Positions 1 to 10,563 of a stretch of DNA of 58,000 bases are shown here, piece after piece; position 1 is the first letter of the stretch; every line of letters begins with the position of its first letter. Below the pieces are notes generated by a model. That model made no database searches, had not been told where the DNA came from, and was given only the letters and a program-made list of their open reading frames with translations. This stretch comes from Adiantum capillus-veneris (taxonomy: Eukaryota > Streptophyta > Polypodiopsida > Polypodiales > Pteridaceae): the NCBI GenBank assembly GCA_014529385.2, contig CM043956.1, forward strand, positions 65,600,620-65,658,619, read 5' to 3'. A program made the translations under genes and the position numbers.

Positions 1-699
1 TCCATGCGCATGCGTTTGCTTGGTGCAACACATAAACGCTACGAGGCAAGGCACGGCTTCCGTTTCTTATAATTTTTTGGAGAGACCACAGTGCCAGCTC
101 TCCACCATACTTTTGTATGGCACCTCTGTATGACGTGCACTGTTTACTTTCCACTTTCAGTCTAAGATGTTTCATTGCAAGACGATATATTTAACTATTC
201 ACATTGCTTTTTTGTAGCTTGACTCAAATATCAGTCTATAGATTGGACAATCGAAAAGCAAGAATATAACATTGCAGGTCAGTAAAGCACCTCATTTATT
301 GTCAATGCAGTTCATTCATGCTTTATCTATTTGCTTGTTTTAGAATATTTTGCATTACTTCCTTTGCTTCGGTTTATTGGATCTTGTTTTCAGAACTATA
401 CACTCGATGTCAATCAATATCTGCGTATGTTAGTTACACACGCAACTCTTTGCACACACAAGTAGTGAATGCATGTGGTGTATCATAGTAGTTAATTCAC
501 CTTGTGCATCTTTACTTTAGCTCTAAATATTTGATACCATACTAGGTGTTTAAATAATTGATGCCATACTATGTATGTCCTCGTTTCTCTTGTACTAGGT
601 GTCAGTATGAAGTTCTCAAGACCCAGAAGATTACAGTCCAAGCGTCAATAAGCTAGGGAGCAAACTGAAGCCAACTTGAAACTAGCTCATCATCCATAT
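1..699. other. non-coding stretch, nothing recognised
   Basis: AT-rich sequence with no long open frame on either strand and no repeat shared with the rest of the window that I could see. It may be more of the Helitron-like sequence that follows, but nothing in it proves that. Confidence 0.4.
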
Positions 700-1435
700 G
701 CTACGTCATGGTTTGAAATTACTGCATTCTATAAAGATGAAAGCATGCAATGTGACATCTTTGCTCACAATCTAGAAATATGTCCTTCCTACATGACGGC
801 ATACCTCACATATATAGCGATAAAGGAGATCGACAAACAAATGAATTAGACACTCCTGCTTCCTCACTTCTGTATTATTGTTGGGCACTTTGCCATCGGA
901 GTGACAACAACAAGATTTAGAAGCATTGCATCTACAGTCCATTACCAGTTCAAGATACCAACCACGAATTAACAATATCCCCTCTCTATTCATGGGATTA
1001 ATGAGCGATATTTGGACATAAAAGAGGCAAATATTATAATTATAGACGAGCTATCCATGTTAACCCAAACGACTTTTGACCTTATCGTAAGAAAAAATAT
1101 CAACGTAACAAGCAGTACATTGGCAGATCCCTTCAACAACAAATGTGTTCGCTTGCTTGGTGATCTTGCCCAACTATCCCCAGTTGTAGTCATGCATGGG
1201 ATCTTTGTAACACATGCCATATCACAAGCTTGGTCCACTGGTTACATGCAACTTTGTACAAGATGTCATGCACTGCAAATGGACCCTGAATTGCTCCAGT
1301 TGTTGACCATTATTCATGAAACAAAACCAATTGTAAATGAGATCAATTGTACCTTGGGTGCATGTATTATATATGAAGCACATGTGCATGACTACATCAA
1401 TAACTCTACTACGATAACTAATTTGTCCTCATAGA
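700..1435 (+). pseudogene. PIF1-like helicase fragment, probably Helitron-derived
   Basis: The open frame at 1012-1434 (140 aa) carries two SF1 helicase motifs in the right order. The Walker B-like motif IIIIDELSML is near its start, and LLGDLAQLSPV, the motif III of PIF1-type helicases (GDxxQLPPV), lies about 40 residues later. The Walker A part that should precede it is absent or unreadable. Upstream, about 770-840 in another frame, a short stretch reads FLHDGIPHIYSDKGDRQTN, but stops interrupt it. PIF1-like helicases of this kind in plants are either nuclear PIF1 genes or, far more often in repeat-rich DNA, the helicase part of Helitron RepHel proteins. The missing N-terminus, the stops and the surrounding transposon debris make a dead Helitron fragment the better reading. 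No Helitron ends (TC start, hairpin, CTRR end) were identified. Confidence 0.6.
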
Positions 1436-1755
1436 TCAGATGTCCAACACTATAAGAACCTTGCCTTGAATAAGTTGTACAATCAAACTAACATTACAAA
1501 AGTTGAAATGAAGATGAACGCGGGTAACATAAATGTCCTTCAGTAGTGGCTTCTAGACCCTAAGTTTAATGAGCTAGATTTGATCGCAATTGGCGTGCGT
1601 TGCATGATTATTCTATAGATGTTATATAGTAAGGCCCACCAAGCAAGACTAGCTGATATTACTTGGTCACTTTTTTTTTAAAGTGAAGGTCGTCCAATTT
1701 AAAAAGTGTCCACTCAACTTAAAAATTGACCACGATGTGCAGTTGATGGGCTCTT
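1436..1755. other. non-coding stretch between helicase relic and copia relic
   Basis: No coding signal. It may hold further decayed helicase sequence, but I cannot align it. Confidence 0.3.
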
Positions 1756-2410
1756 ATTGCTACTCAAAGAAAAGGTGGTAACAACAATGTAGCCACTTCT
1801 CATGGTTCTTCCATGAGTAGCAAATCACATGTTCCTAATGCTTCTGCTGATAGCCTCGTTTGGGAATTCTAGTGTAAAAGGTAAAAAGAAGATGTGTTGC
1901 CATCATTGCAAAGCTAATTATCACTTGATAAAGCAATGTCCTAAATTGAAAGCAAAAGAGCCCAAAAAGAAAGAGGCCGGTTCCACTAAATGTATGCTAT
2001 TGTAGAATCTTCTGTGAATGGAGATTGTGATGTTGATGTAGATGCAGAGTGAGCATTTAATGCAGAGTACACTTATGATCCTTCTATCCATGATGCATGT
2101 ATGTCATTTGCTGCAGATTCACATGTGTGGTACTTTGATAGTGGTGCTACAAAGCACATTACCTCACATCGTTACTTGTTTACCTCTCTTGAGTCCGTCC
2201 CTCATGGGTACAATCACTTGTGCTAACAATCCCTCTTATCCAATCAAGGGAGTTGGAAAGATTGTGCAAGATTGTTATGCTTTGGTTGTTTCTAGTTTAT
2301 GTGATGAGGAGGAACCTCTTTCTTTTAATGAAGCACATAATTTAGAAAATTGGATGTCTACCATGTAATCAAAATATGATGTACTTATAGAAAATGACAC
2401 ATGGACTTTG
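1756..2410 (+). pseudogene. copia family A gag-protease fragment with internal deletion
   Basis: This stretch matches the two larger family A elements at 39980-45045 and 49089-54266. It begins in the gag tail (ATQRKGGNNN), continues through the zinc knuckle (CCHHCKANYHLIKQC, about 1890-1940) and a stop-interrupted spacer, and reaches the protease (DSHVWYFDSGATKHIT, about 2116-2163). Near 2255-2265 it jumps directly to the segment just before reverse transcriptase (DCYALVVSSLCDEEEPLSFNEAHN, 2272-2345), then stops at about 2410 in ENDTWTL. The integrase region, about 1.5 kb in the young copy, is therefore gone. The CAA codon in its zinc knuckle is probably ancestral, because the plus-strand copy at 41450 has TAA at the same place. 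There are no LTRs. It is a dead fragment. Confidence 0.85.
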
Positions 2411-3662
2411 ACTTTTGGTTATGTGCCTTTCAAGTTTGAAAAGTGCACTTGACCTCTGGGTAAGTGTAAGATATTTTGCACCTCCTAGTAAGCATATGAT
2501 TTGCTTTAGTTTCATATTAGAATATGCTTTGATTAAGTTTTCCAAGTGGGATACATATAATGGAATGCTTCTATCCATTTCTCTCTTTAGACACATGACA
2601 AGGTTATGTAGGAGTAAAGAATTTTGGGAAAGTAGTGTACCAGGTACATTTTTGTACCCTGCAGTTATATGCCTACATGATAGGGTTTCATTTGGCCCAT
2701 GTTGTTAGTCACAAGTTGTGAAACATGGTTTAGGAAATTATGAAGTTTGACTAATCCACTGTGGCGCAAGGTTTATGAGGGTCCCTCTCACTCATGTCAT
2801 TAAGTGTTTTTTGTTACCTCCACACGCAAGTACAACTCATACTTAATGGATGTCATATTTCTTGACATCACTACATGAGACATATTCCACAGGTGGAGAA
2901 TATGGATCTTTGGGACTAACACTAGCATTTGTTTCCCTAATTATGTGTCTCCCTAGGTGCTAGTCAAATCCATGTATTAGACCATTTTGAGCACATAGCA
3001 TTAGGAACAGTTTCAATGGCTAGAAATTGTCGATGACCAAGTACGACTTGTTTACGATTACAAGTACTACCAATGTCACAAAGTGATGATGTGGCATACC
3101 CTACTAGAAGAGAAAATGGCCAAGTGGATGAGAAAGTGAACTAACCAACTTAAAAGAACTTTTGAGCACCGATCAAGGGGCCCTAACCCTAAAAAATCCT
3201 AAGTTGTTTGAGCTATACCCCGAGGCTTTCATATTATTATTAGTGTCTATGCCAAAAGTTATTGATGAATTAGCATGTTGAATCTGGTGAGGTGGTGATT
3301 GCACAAGAGGTGAGCCAATCCATTCCTTTGTCACAAATTCCCTAGTCTCAATAAAGTCACTAACTTCTCCTTGAGACATACTGATAGTATTTTGTAAGAT
3401 GACTTTATGTAAATATGTACATTAAATTGGAAATTTCCTAGAACTGAACATGCTCTTTCATGTGTGTATTGTTAAAGTATGTGATGGAAAGCGAAATGTT
3501 TGCATCATTTTGTATGATGAATGATTTTAACTTAGTGCATCTAGAAATATGTTAGAGATCAACGCAACTTGTATGTGATGACTAAGTGAATGTGAAATGA
3601 ATGAGATTCTAGTGCATCAAGATTGCTACCTCGATGAGATGATTGGATATTGTTGCAAGTGT
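2411..3662. other. non-coding stretch with one unassigned short ORF
   Basis: No transposon domain is visible. A 68-residue minus-strand frame at 3173-3379 has a balanced, protein-like composition (it includes SDFIETREFVTKEWIG) but resembles nothing I can name. It could be a captured exon, part of a decayed element, or chance. The five bases before the Tat LTR are 3658-3662; the other end of that element is truncated, so a target duplication cannot be checked. Confidence 0.3.
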
Positions 3663-5116
3663 TGACGGGAGCAAAGCGAACCCCGAACCCCGACGGCCTC
3701 TAAAACACTGGGGACCGAATGGCGCGCCTCGAGCCTGTCATGGTAAAGCAAACAGGGGGCACCACCTAGCTTCAGCGGCTAGGACGCAAACAACACACCA
3801 CCATAACAAAGTTTTCATCCAAGAGAGATGGATGCTTGGGAGTAATGATGAAAAGGAAAGGGAATGAGATCAAGTGAGAGAGAGAGAGAGAGTGAAGGAG
3901 GGGGTATAGCGGCTTAGTACTTAGGCATCACAAAAGGATGGCGAATGCACACACCCTTCACACATACACAAGCTCACTCCAAAACACAAGACTAGGTGGC
4001 GATTCCGCACACCTCACATGGGCAAAAAATTGCAAGAAAACATACTCACAAAACCTCAAGCTTTATTTAGAGAATTAGGCGATGAAATGGGGAGCATAGG
4101 GTAGGGGAATGAGAAGGGAGAGAGTGGTAGAGCACATGGCGGATAGGTGGGAGTTGATGGCGAAGACTCGCACGAGGATTATGGCCATCATCCTTCATTT
4201 AGTTGCCCTTCATCTTCCATAGCCAAGGGTGTAGAGGTCATGCTCAAGACGAGCATGGTGATTGTGGTGATGGTGATGGTGTGGGTGTGTGTGTGTGTGC
4301 ACTAGGCACACACAGTGCATAGTGTACTCTTTGGTGATGGTGTGTGTGTTTAGTGTGATGGTGACCCCTCTTTATATAGGGGAGGAGGGGGAAGAAATTC
4401 TAGAATTTAGAAATGAAGAAATCATTATCTACATAGGCCATGTGACTGTGGGCCCCACTTGTCTGGCTGTGTGTATATGTGCCAGAATTGCAGTCTCATG
4501 AGAGAGAGAGATGGGTTGATGAAAAAAAGTGAGAGGTGACATGGAGAATAAAGTAATTACAAGAGGGGAGAGAGGGGAGTGTGTTCAGAGGTGAATCTGT
4601 GTGCAGATGTGTGTGAACATAAGAAAAATCAGGTAACCACCGGGTGGGGATGGGTCTATGGGCACCTTTTTCAGTGAAACTGAGTGTGTGTGAGTGTGGG
4701 GGAGGTTATTTAGCTACAAGACAAGAGACATGGCGCCCTTTAGAGAGAGGGGGGGTATTTGGGTCATGGGATATGATAGGAGAGAGAAAGGGGGGGGGGG
4801 GGGTATACTATTTTGGAAGATAGGGTAAGTTGCATGTGAGTTAGTGTGCATTATTGGTGAATTATAATGCATTATTGGTGAGAGGTGGGGTAGCTTGAGG
4901 GGAGAGAGAAAGGAGAAAGGACAAGGGGAAGAGAGAGGGGGTTGACCTTTTGAGTGGAGGAGAGGAAAAGGGACACCCGGCGGGGCAACAGTGAAGAAAA
5001 AGGAGGCAAGGTGGGGATGGGCTACCCCGCAGGCATGAGGTGGCCTATTTTACCTTTCTTATATATTTACATAATCATACTTTATTTTTTCTTACTTTTT
5101 TCAATGCCTTTTATCA
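3663..5116 (-). repeat. Tat-1 3' LTR, complete, 1454 bp
   Basis: On the plus strand it starts TGACGGGAGC and ends CTTTTATCA, so it has the usual TG...CA ends. Bases 3663-4844 match 11340-12528 almost exactly, and the remaining 272 bp (4845-5116) have no partner because the other LTR is truncated. The inner end is fixed by the polypurine tract that abuts it at 5117. It holds GA and GT simple repeats, a run of G near 4790-4803 and a duplicated TGCATTATTGGTGA around 4846-4880. Confidence 0.88.
4370..4380 (-). promoter_or_regulatory. TATA box in Tat-1 3' LTR
   Basis: On the minus strand the sequence reads CCTATATAAAG, a good plant TATA box in the transcription direction of the element. The same motif is present in the 5' LTR. 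From this copy it could drive transcription outward into 3662 and below. Confidence 0.55.
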
Positions 5117-5127
5117 CTCCCTCCCTA
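5117..5127 (-). other. Tat-1 polypurine tract
   Basis: On the minus strand AGGGAGGGAG lies directly before the TG that opens the 3' LTR. Polypurine tracts prime plus-strand DNA synthesis. This position fixes the inner LTR border at 5116. Confidence 0.75.
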
Positions 5128-5224
5128 AGAGGGGGTTTTCATGGGGTGGGGACGAGAGAAGAGGGGTATGGGAGCTTGGCTTGTGAAAAGCCATCATTAG
5201 CCCTCCCCTTTTGGCTAGAGGCAT

Positions 5225-8200
5225 TCATGTCTCTAGCTCATCTGTTTGATCATTATCGTCGGAGGTGGCGGCTGATGGTGTGTCCTCATTTGGAATGTCA
5301 ATTGGTGGAGCCTGGTCAAATCGAAGAAAATAAGGTTTAAGTCGCCAACCATTTACCCTGGTTTTATGAAGTTTTCCATCAGCCTCCATAAGCTGGTAGC
5401 TTCCATTGGCATACTTTTTCCTGATGATGAAAGGGCCTTCCCATCGGAGCAGGAGTTTCTTATACTTGCGCGTGTCGAAGCGATTGTCGTAGCGGAGCAT
5501 CAACATTCCTTTCTTCAATTCTTTTTTCCGGAGATGCTCGTTAAAGCTAAGCCGTCTATGCTCTGCTTGTGCTGCATAATAATTTATTACTTCTTCTCTG
5601 TCCAGCTGCAGTCTTTCCAAGTTGATGATGTGATCTCTCAAATGCATGTTGGGTTGTTGAAGTTGGCTTGCCATTACTCTGAGACTTTGTAGTTGCACTT
5701 CAATGGGCAAGATTGCTTCCTTACCAAATACTAGATGATACGGTGTGAATCCCAAGGATGTACGAAATGAAGTTCTATAGGCCCATAAAGCTGGTAGTAG
5801 ATACTTATCCCAGTCTCCGGGATGATTGTTTACCTGCTTGGTAATAATTTTAGAAACCATTCCATTTACTTTTTCAACTAGGCCATTACATTGAGGGTAA
5901 TATGGTGAAGAGTGCCTCCTTGTAATGCCCAGTTTCTGCATTAATTCTCCTACCAAGTCTGCTCTGAAACCTGGCCCTCTATCAGAGATGATCTCTAAAG
6001 GTGTGCCAAACCTACAGCATATGTGCTCGTAGATAAATTTAGCTACCTCTACCGCTGTGATTCTAGTGGTGGCTGTAGCCTCTGCCCATCTAGTCATGTA
6101 GTCGACCCCCATGATAATGTAGAATTTTATTGAGTTGGCCCTAGGTAATGGCCCAATGGCATCGATACCCCATTTTTCAAATGGGCCATATGAGAGAATA
6201 GGTGTCTGTGGTTCAGGCATAAGTGACCTAGTGCCGGCCTTTTGACACAACTTACATGTTTTGCACCAGTGGTGTACATCACGGTTGAGGCTAGGCCATA
6301 TGAAGCCTGCCTGCAAGATTTTCCTACTTGTTATGTCTAGGGCAAAGTGACCACCACAAACCCCGTCGTGACAGCTAGCAATTACTCCCGTGATTTCCTG
6401 AGAGAGAGGGACCTTCCTGAGTATTTGGTCCTTACCCTTACAGTACAAACCGTCATTGATGAGTCGATACCTTGTGGCCTTCCGCGTCAACCATTGCTTC
6501 TGTCCCTTTGTTAAATCTGATGGGCATTCCCCTGTTTCCAAAAAATGCATGATGTCAGGCAAGGCATCACTTCCTTGAAATAGAGGGAGCTTTAGTTTTA
6601 TTGCTCCAACCACCACTTCCTGTAGTCTTTCACTTGCTAGGGCATCTGCTTCTTGGTTTTGAGCCCTTGGGATATGGTGTATTTGAACTTTTTCAAACTT
6701 ACCCAACAAGGTTTTTACACCACTTAAGTGAGTCCTTAAACTAGGATTCTTGCATGTCCATGCTCCATTTACTTGCCTTACCAGAAGTAGAGCATCCCCA
6801 AATACATTAAGGCGTTGTACACCTTGTGAGACGCACCATTGTAGACCCTTGGTTAGTGCTGCATACTCAGCTTCATTGTTAGAATGTGAATCTAACAATT
6901 GGCCCAACGAAAATACCTTTGTCCCTTTGTCATCAAAGACCACTATGCCTGCAGCTGCTTTGTCGGACGCTCGCTTGTAGGCTCCATCAAAGTAGAGAGA
7001 GTATGCTCCTTCTACCATCGGTGGTACTGGAGGTAATTGGACTTCTCCTTCCTTAGATTGCTTCTCCTTCCTTTCAAAGACTTGGTAGGTCATGAGTCCC
7101 CCCAAACTTGCCCTTGTCGTGCTTTCTACCTGTACCGTGTAGTCAAACTCTTGCAGACGAACTAGCCATTTAGTAATTCTAGCAGACACATCCATGTGTT
7201 GTACAACATAGGGAAATATTTCATTTGTGGTTAGAATCATAAATTGCTTAGGCAGCAAATATGACCTAAACTTTGTAGTTGCAAATCTAAGAGCTAGGAC
7301 TAAGTGTTCCACATGGGTGAAACCTTTCTCTCCTGCTGTCATCATTCGACTAGAGAAGTAGATTGGCCTCATGAAAGATGTCGTCGTATCCTTTTGGAGT
7401 AGCACAACCCCCAATGAATCATCACCAACACTTGAGGTGACATAGAATTTTTCATCCCACTTAGGTGGTGAGATAGTTGGCAGAGTGGCTAAGACCTCCT
7501 TTACCTTGTTGTAGTGATGTTCGCTTTCCTCGTCCCAAGTGAAAGTTGATCTTTGAGTGAGTTGTTGCAGTGGTAGAACAAGTTGTGATAGTAGATGTAT
7601 GAATCTACTTAAGTACCTCACCTTCTGTAGAAAAGAGACCAGTTGACGTGCGGTCGTTGGTGAAGGTAGGGCTATGAGTGCGGACACCTTACTTGGGTCG
7701 ACGTTGATACCTTTTGCTGAAATTTCATGGCCTAGTAGAATGACTTTACTCTCCCCAATGTGGCATTTATCCACATTTAATTGCCCACCTAAGCTCTGCA
7801 ACCTGGCCAAACCTTCAGTTACCTTTTCTAAATGTGAAATACGGGAGCTATATATACAAAAATCATCAATGAACACTCTTATGGATGTTCCAAAGAACGG
7901 TTGAAAAACATATATGACATATCTTTGGAATGTGGCAGGTGCATTTGTGAGACCAAATGGCATAACCCTGTATGCAAAACAACCCCATGGCGTGATAAAA
8001 GTGGTTTTTAGCTGATCTTCCAAGGCTATGCGTATTTGAAAGTATCCAAAATAACCATCACAGACGGTATAGCATTCAAAACCCGCTACTTCATTCAGAA
8101 TTTCATCCAAGAAAGGGAGAGAAAAGTGGTCTCTCTTTGTAGCTGCATTTAGTGGTTTGTAGTCAACACAGACCCTCCACTTACCATTCTTTTTAGGCGT

Positions 8201-8758
8201 CACCACTACGGGTGACACCCATTCTGAGTTTTCTACAGGATAGATGAATCCCGCCTCCAGCAGTTTCCTTACCTCGGCCAAGAGTGCCTTTTCTTGTATG
8301 ACCCCCAATCGTCGTAGCTTTTGCACAACTGGTTTTACCCCTTCCTTCAGCTTAATATGATGTTCCACCACTGTAATGCCTGTGATTCTTTCATAGTTGT
8401 CAATGAACAGGTTAGGAAATCCCATCAACATTTGCAAAAAACTATCTTTCTCCTCAAGTGTTAATTCCGTAGACAACATACCCTTCAACCTACTTCCTCC
8501 TAGGCCAGGTGATTTGCTCTCCTCTTCATTGGGTTGCCCTTTTGGTGATGGATCACCAGTTGTGCTTACCCTTTGTGGATCCTTCATAATGATACCCATC
8601 ACATCAATGGAACTGTCACTTTCGTCGGTGGATGTGGTCTCCTCCTCAGAACTGGAAGATTCGCTAGTGGTTTCATCTGCCGATGTTTCCAGATTCATTT
8701 GCTTCTGCTTGCCAATCCTCATGTCGTAGTAGATTGTCTCCCCTTTCTTACCGGTCAT
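5225..8758 (-). CDS. pol: Tat-1 pol polyprotein: RT, RNase H, second RNase H, integrase
   Basis: A protein of 1177 residues from the first ATG, which is in frame with gag-protease upstream. An acidic linker occupies about residues 1-120. Reverse transcriptase follows (about 130-310), with YTVCDGYFGYFQI, FGLTNAPATFQR and the catalytic FIDD near 297-300. The first RNase H runs to about 560. A second, archaeal-type RNase H runs from YSLYFDGAYKRAS (about 588) through NNEAEYAAL to AQNQEADALA. Integrase starts with an H2C2 finger (CHDGVCGGHF...CKTCKLCQ, about 795-840). Its catalytic core has WGIDAIGPLP, SDRGPGFRADL and YPQCNGLVEK, then a GPY-like end (WEGPFIIRKKY). All key residues I looked for are present. 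The protein copies element RNA in the virus-like particle and integrates the DNA. The real N-terminus is probably made by protease cleavage after read-through of the TAG at 8783-8785, or the TAG is a mutation. Confidence 0.95.
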   Translation of the reverse strand: MTGKKGETIYYDMRIGKQKQMNLETSADETTSESSSSEEETTSTDESDSSIDVMGIIMKDPQRVSTTGDPSPKGQPNEEESKSPGLGGSRLKGMLSTELTLEEKDSFLQMLMGFPNLFIDNYERITGITVVEHHIKLKEGVKPVVQKLRRLGVIQEKALLAEVRKLLEAGFIYPVENSEWVSPVVVTPKKNGKWRVCVDYKPLNAATKRDHFSLPFLDEILNEVAGFECYTVCDGYFGYFQIRIALEDQLKTTFITPWGCFAYRVMPFGLTNAPATFQRYVIYVFQPFFGTSIRVFIDDFCIYSSRISHLEKVTEGLARLQSLGGQLNVDKCHIGESKVILLGHEISAKGINVDPSKVSALIALPSPTTARQLVSFLQKVRYLSRFIHLLSQLVLPLQQLTQRSTFTWDEESEHHYNKVKEVLATLPTISPPKWDEKFYVTSSVGDDSLGVVLLQKDTTTSFMRPIYFSSRMMTAGEKGFTHVEHLVLALRFATTKFRSYLLPKQFMILTTNEIFPYVVQHMDVSARITKWLVRLQEFDYTVQVESTTRASLGGLMTYQVFERKEKQSKEGEVQLPPVPPMVEGAYSLYFDGAYKRASDKAAAGIVVFDDKGTKVFSLGQLLDSHSNNEAEYAALTKGLQWCVSQGVQRLNVFGDALLLVRQVNGAWTCKNPSLRTHLSGVKTLLGKFEKVQIHHIPRAQNQEADALASERLQEVVVGAIKLKLPLFQGSDALPDIMHFLETGECPSDLTKGQKQWLTRKATRYRLINDGLYCKGKDQILRKVPLSQEITGVIASCHDGVCGGHFALDITSRKILQAGFIWPSLNRDVHHWCKTCKLCQKAGTRSLMPEPQTPILSYGPFEKWGIDAIGPLPRANSIKFYIIMGVDYMTRWAEATATTRITAVEVAKFIYEHICCRFGTPLEIISDRGPGFRADLVGELMQKLGITRRHSSPYYPQCNGLVEKVNGMVSKIITKQVNNHPGDWDKYLLPALWAYRTSFRTSLGFTPYHLVFGKEAILPIEVQLQSLRVMASQLQQPNMHLRDHIINLERLQLDREEVINYYAAQAEHRRLSFNEHLRKKELKKGMLMLRYDNRFDTRKYKKLLLRWEGPFIIRKKYANGSYQLMEADGKLHKTRVNGWRLKPYFLRFDQAPPIDIPNEDTPSAATSDDNDQTDELET

Positions 8759-8782
8759 GCGTAGAAGGCCAGTACCCCAGTC

Positions 8783-8785
8783 CTA
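8783..8785 (-). other. single in-frame TAG between gag-protease and pol
   Basis: Reading the minus strand, protease ends AAA TAG GAC TGG, and eight sense codons then lead into the pol ATG in the same frame. There is no frame change and no other stop. TAG is one C-to-T change away from CAG (Gln). It is either a late nonsense mutation or a read-through stop that controls the gag:pol ratio. I cannot tell which from one copy. Confidence 0.9.
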
Positions 8786-10480
8786 TTTTGCCTTCATGGC
8801 CATCAACCATGGCCTTCCCAAAATTAGTGGATAGCCCTCCCCCTTAGTAGGCATTACAAAAACATCTACCTCTACCTCAGTGTTGAAAGCTTTGATTTTC
8901 ACGGCACTTACCACACCCACACACTTTACTTTTGCGTTGTTTGCCATCTTTGCCTTGCATGGAGAAGGCCTGTCAACCTCGAGCCCTAATCGAAGCATCA
9001 TAGCTTCGCTCATTACACAGATTTGTGCACCTCCATCAATGTAGGTGTTTCCAACCCACTTTCCTTTTATGTTTACATCGACAATTGGAAGGATGTCATC
9101 CATGTTGCATCCCGAAATTGCTCCGACTACCTTTGTTTTGGAGCGTCTTGTACTTACCATTTTAAACCATTGTCGCCTTACTTTTGGTGCAAGATGTAGC
9201 AGCTGTGGCCATGTAATCTTCGGTCCTTGCTCTGCCACATCCAATGTTAGATCATAGGGCTTAGAACTTTCCCCTAGCTGGAAGTCGGTGATGCCCAATT
9301 TCCGTCGTGGCCTGGATGGCCTCTTGCTAGTTTCTCCTCTCATGCTTCTCTCATCATCTGATTGTGTAGCTTTCTCCCTCCTAGCTCTTTTCACAGTCAT
9401 GGCTTCAAGTGGTTCTAAAAAGGTTACCTTCTCCTTACCCTTGTCCCTCTCCTTTGCTCTGGGTGGATCTACTACTACGGCTTTTCCTTTCTCTTCTAGC
9501 CTTATGATGTTTACGGGGCGATCAGGTGGTGGGGCTGGTGGAAGAGGTGGGATGGATGCTTGTAGTGGTGTCTGGGGTGGACGTAGAATTTGTGTTGGTG
9601 GGGGTGGTGCTCGGGGTGGGGGTGTTCTTTCTCTAGGGGGTGACAATTGGTTCCTCCTACCTCCTCTATTATAGTTTTGTCGTGGTTTGGGACAATAGTA
9701 CATACCGTGACCATCTTCTCCGCAGTTGTAGCAATGATACTCCCTGTTTTGTCGTCGTGCTCTTCCAGGGTCTTGATCTCTTTCTTGACTCCTCCCTTGT
9801 TGTATTAAGTGGACAGACAAATTCTGCAGTTGGTTAGTAATATGGGCCAACATATCTTGTTGGTCATCTCTTACCCCAAGAGCCGGTGGTGGTGGTGGAA
9901 TGGTGGTTGTCGTAGTTGCTGGTCGACGCGATGTTCCTGATTCTGTTGACTCGGTTTCTTTGGCTTTCATTCGCAGCTTCTTGTCTTTAAGGCGAGCAAT
10001 CTCAACGGCTAACTCGTACGTAGCCGGGAATCTACCTTTCACCTTCTCCTTGAGAAGCGGCCATAAGCCATGCGTGAACTGATTTTTTTTTAGGAAATCG
10101 GGTGCAGCTTCTCCCCTAGCCAGTGACTCAACCCACCGTTCCCACAAATCCACAAATTTGGACTCATAGGTGGCATATTCTAAAAGACCCTCCGACTTCA
10201 AGTCTCTCAACTTGTCCCACAACTTTTCTGAAGTGGTACCTCCCCCAAAGCGCCTCTTAAAAGCGGTTTTTAAGGGTTCCCAGTCATCCTTGGTTGCTTG
10301 TGGAAGTGCATTGTACCATGATCTAGCTTCTAGCTTCATGAGATGCTTAAAGATTCTAACCCGGGATTCATCCGTATCTTTGTTGCTCACTACACATGCT
10401 ACTTCAAAGTCATCTAGGAAGTCTGTTACCAAATCCTCCCCCTTCTTTCCTTTAAATGTTGGAAATGCTACACTTGCCAT
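8783..10480 (-). CDS. gag-pro: Tat-1 gag-protease
   Basis: The open frame extends to an ATG at 10510, but the likely start is the ATG at 10480 (MASVAFPTFKGKKGED), where gag-like sequence begins; the ten residues upstream look like leader. With the longer numbering, the gag capsid-like domain covers about residues 11-180 (EARSWYNALP, WEPLKTAFKRRF, FTHGLWPLLKEKV). A proline-rich stretch and a CCHC knuckle (CYNCGEDGHGMYYC, about 260-273) follow, then basic/proline linkers. The aspartic protease has catalytic YIDGGAQ near residue 492 and ends in LILGRPWL. DGGA in place of DSGA is common in plant gypsy proteases. Gag packs the RNA; the protease cuts the polyprotein. Confidence in family and function is high; confidence in the exact start is moderate. 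Confidence 0.93.
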   Translation of the reverse strand: MASVAFPTFKGKKGEDLVTDFLDDFEVACVVSNKDTDESRVRIFKHLMKLEARSWYNALPQATKDDWEPLKTAFKRRFGGGTTSEKLWDKLRDLKSEGLLEYATYESKFVDLWERWVESLARGEAAPDFLKKNQFTHGLWPLLKEKVKGRFPATYELAVEIARLKDKKLRMKAKETESTESGTSRRPATTTTTIPPPPPALGVRDDQQDMLAHITNQLQNLSVHLIQQGRSQERDQDPGRARRQNREYHCYNCGEDGHGMYYCPKPRQNYNRGGRRNQLSPPRERTPPPRAPPPPTQILRPPQTPLQASIPPLPPAPPPDRPVNIIRLEEKGKAVVVDPPRAKERDKGKEKVTFLEPLEAMTVKRARREKATQSDDERSMRGETSKRPSRPRRKLGITDFQLGESSKPYDLTLDVAEQGPKITWPQLLHLAPKVRRQWFKMVSTRRSKTKVVGAISGCNMDDILPIVDVNIKGKWVGNTYIDGGAQICVMSEAMMLRLGLEVDRPSPCKAKMANNAKVKCVGVVSAVKIKAFNTEVEVDVFVMPTKGEGYPLILGRPWLMAMKAK

Positions 10481-10563
10481 GATTACTGAGAGAGAGCTAG
10501 AAAGACACACTGCTTAACTTGCAAAAGTTTTTTTCTTCTTTACAAGGAGGTGTGTATACCCTC

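Noticed and set aside
3181-3200. Telomere-like CCCTAA sequence
   Set aside because: Only about two imperfect units, no array.
5366-8764. Plus-strand ORFs opposite Tat-1 pol
   Set aside because: Shadow frames of a conserved minus-strand pol; none has a domain.
9288-9674. Gly-rich plus-strand ORF
   Set aside because: Antisense of the Pro-rich linker of Tat-1 gag.
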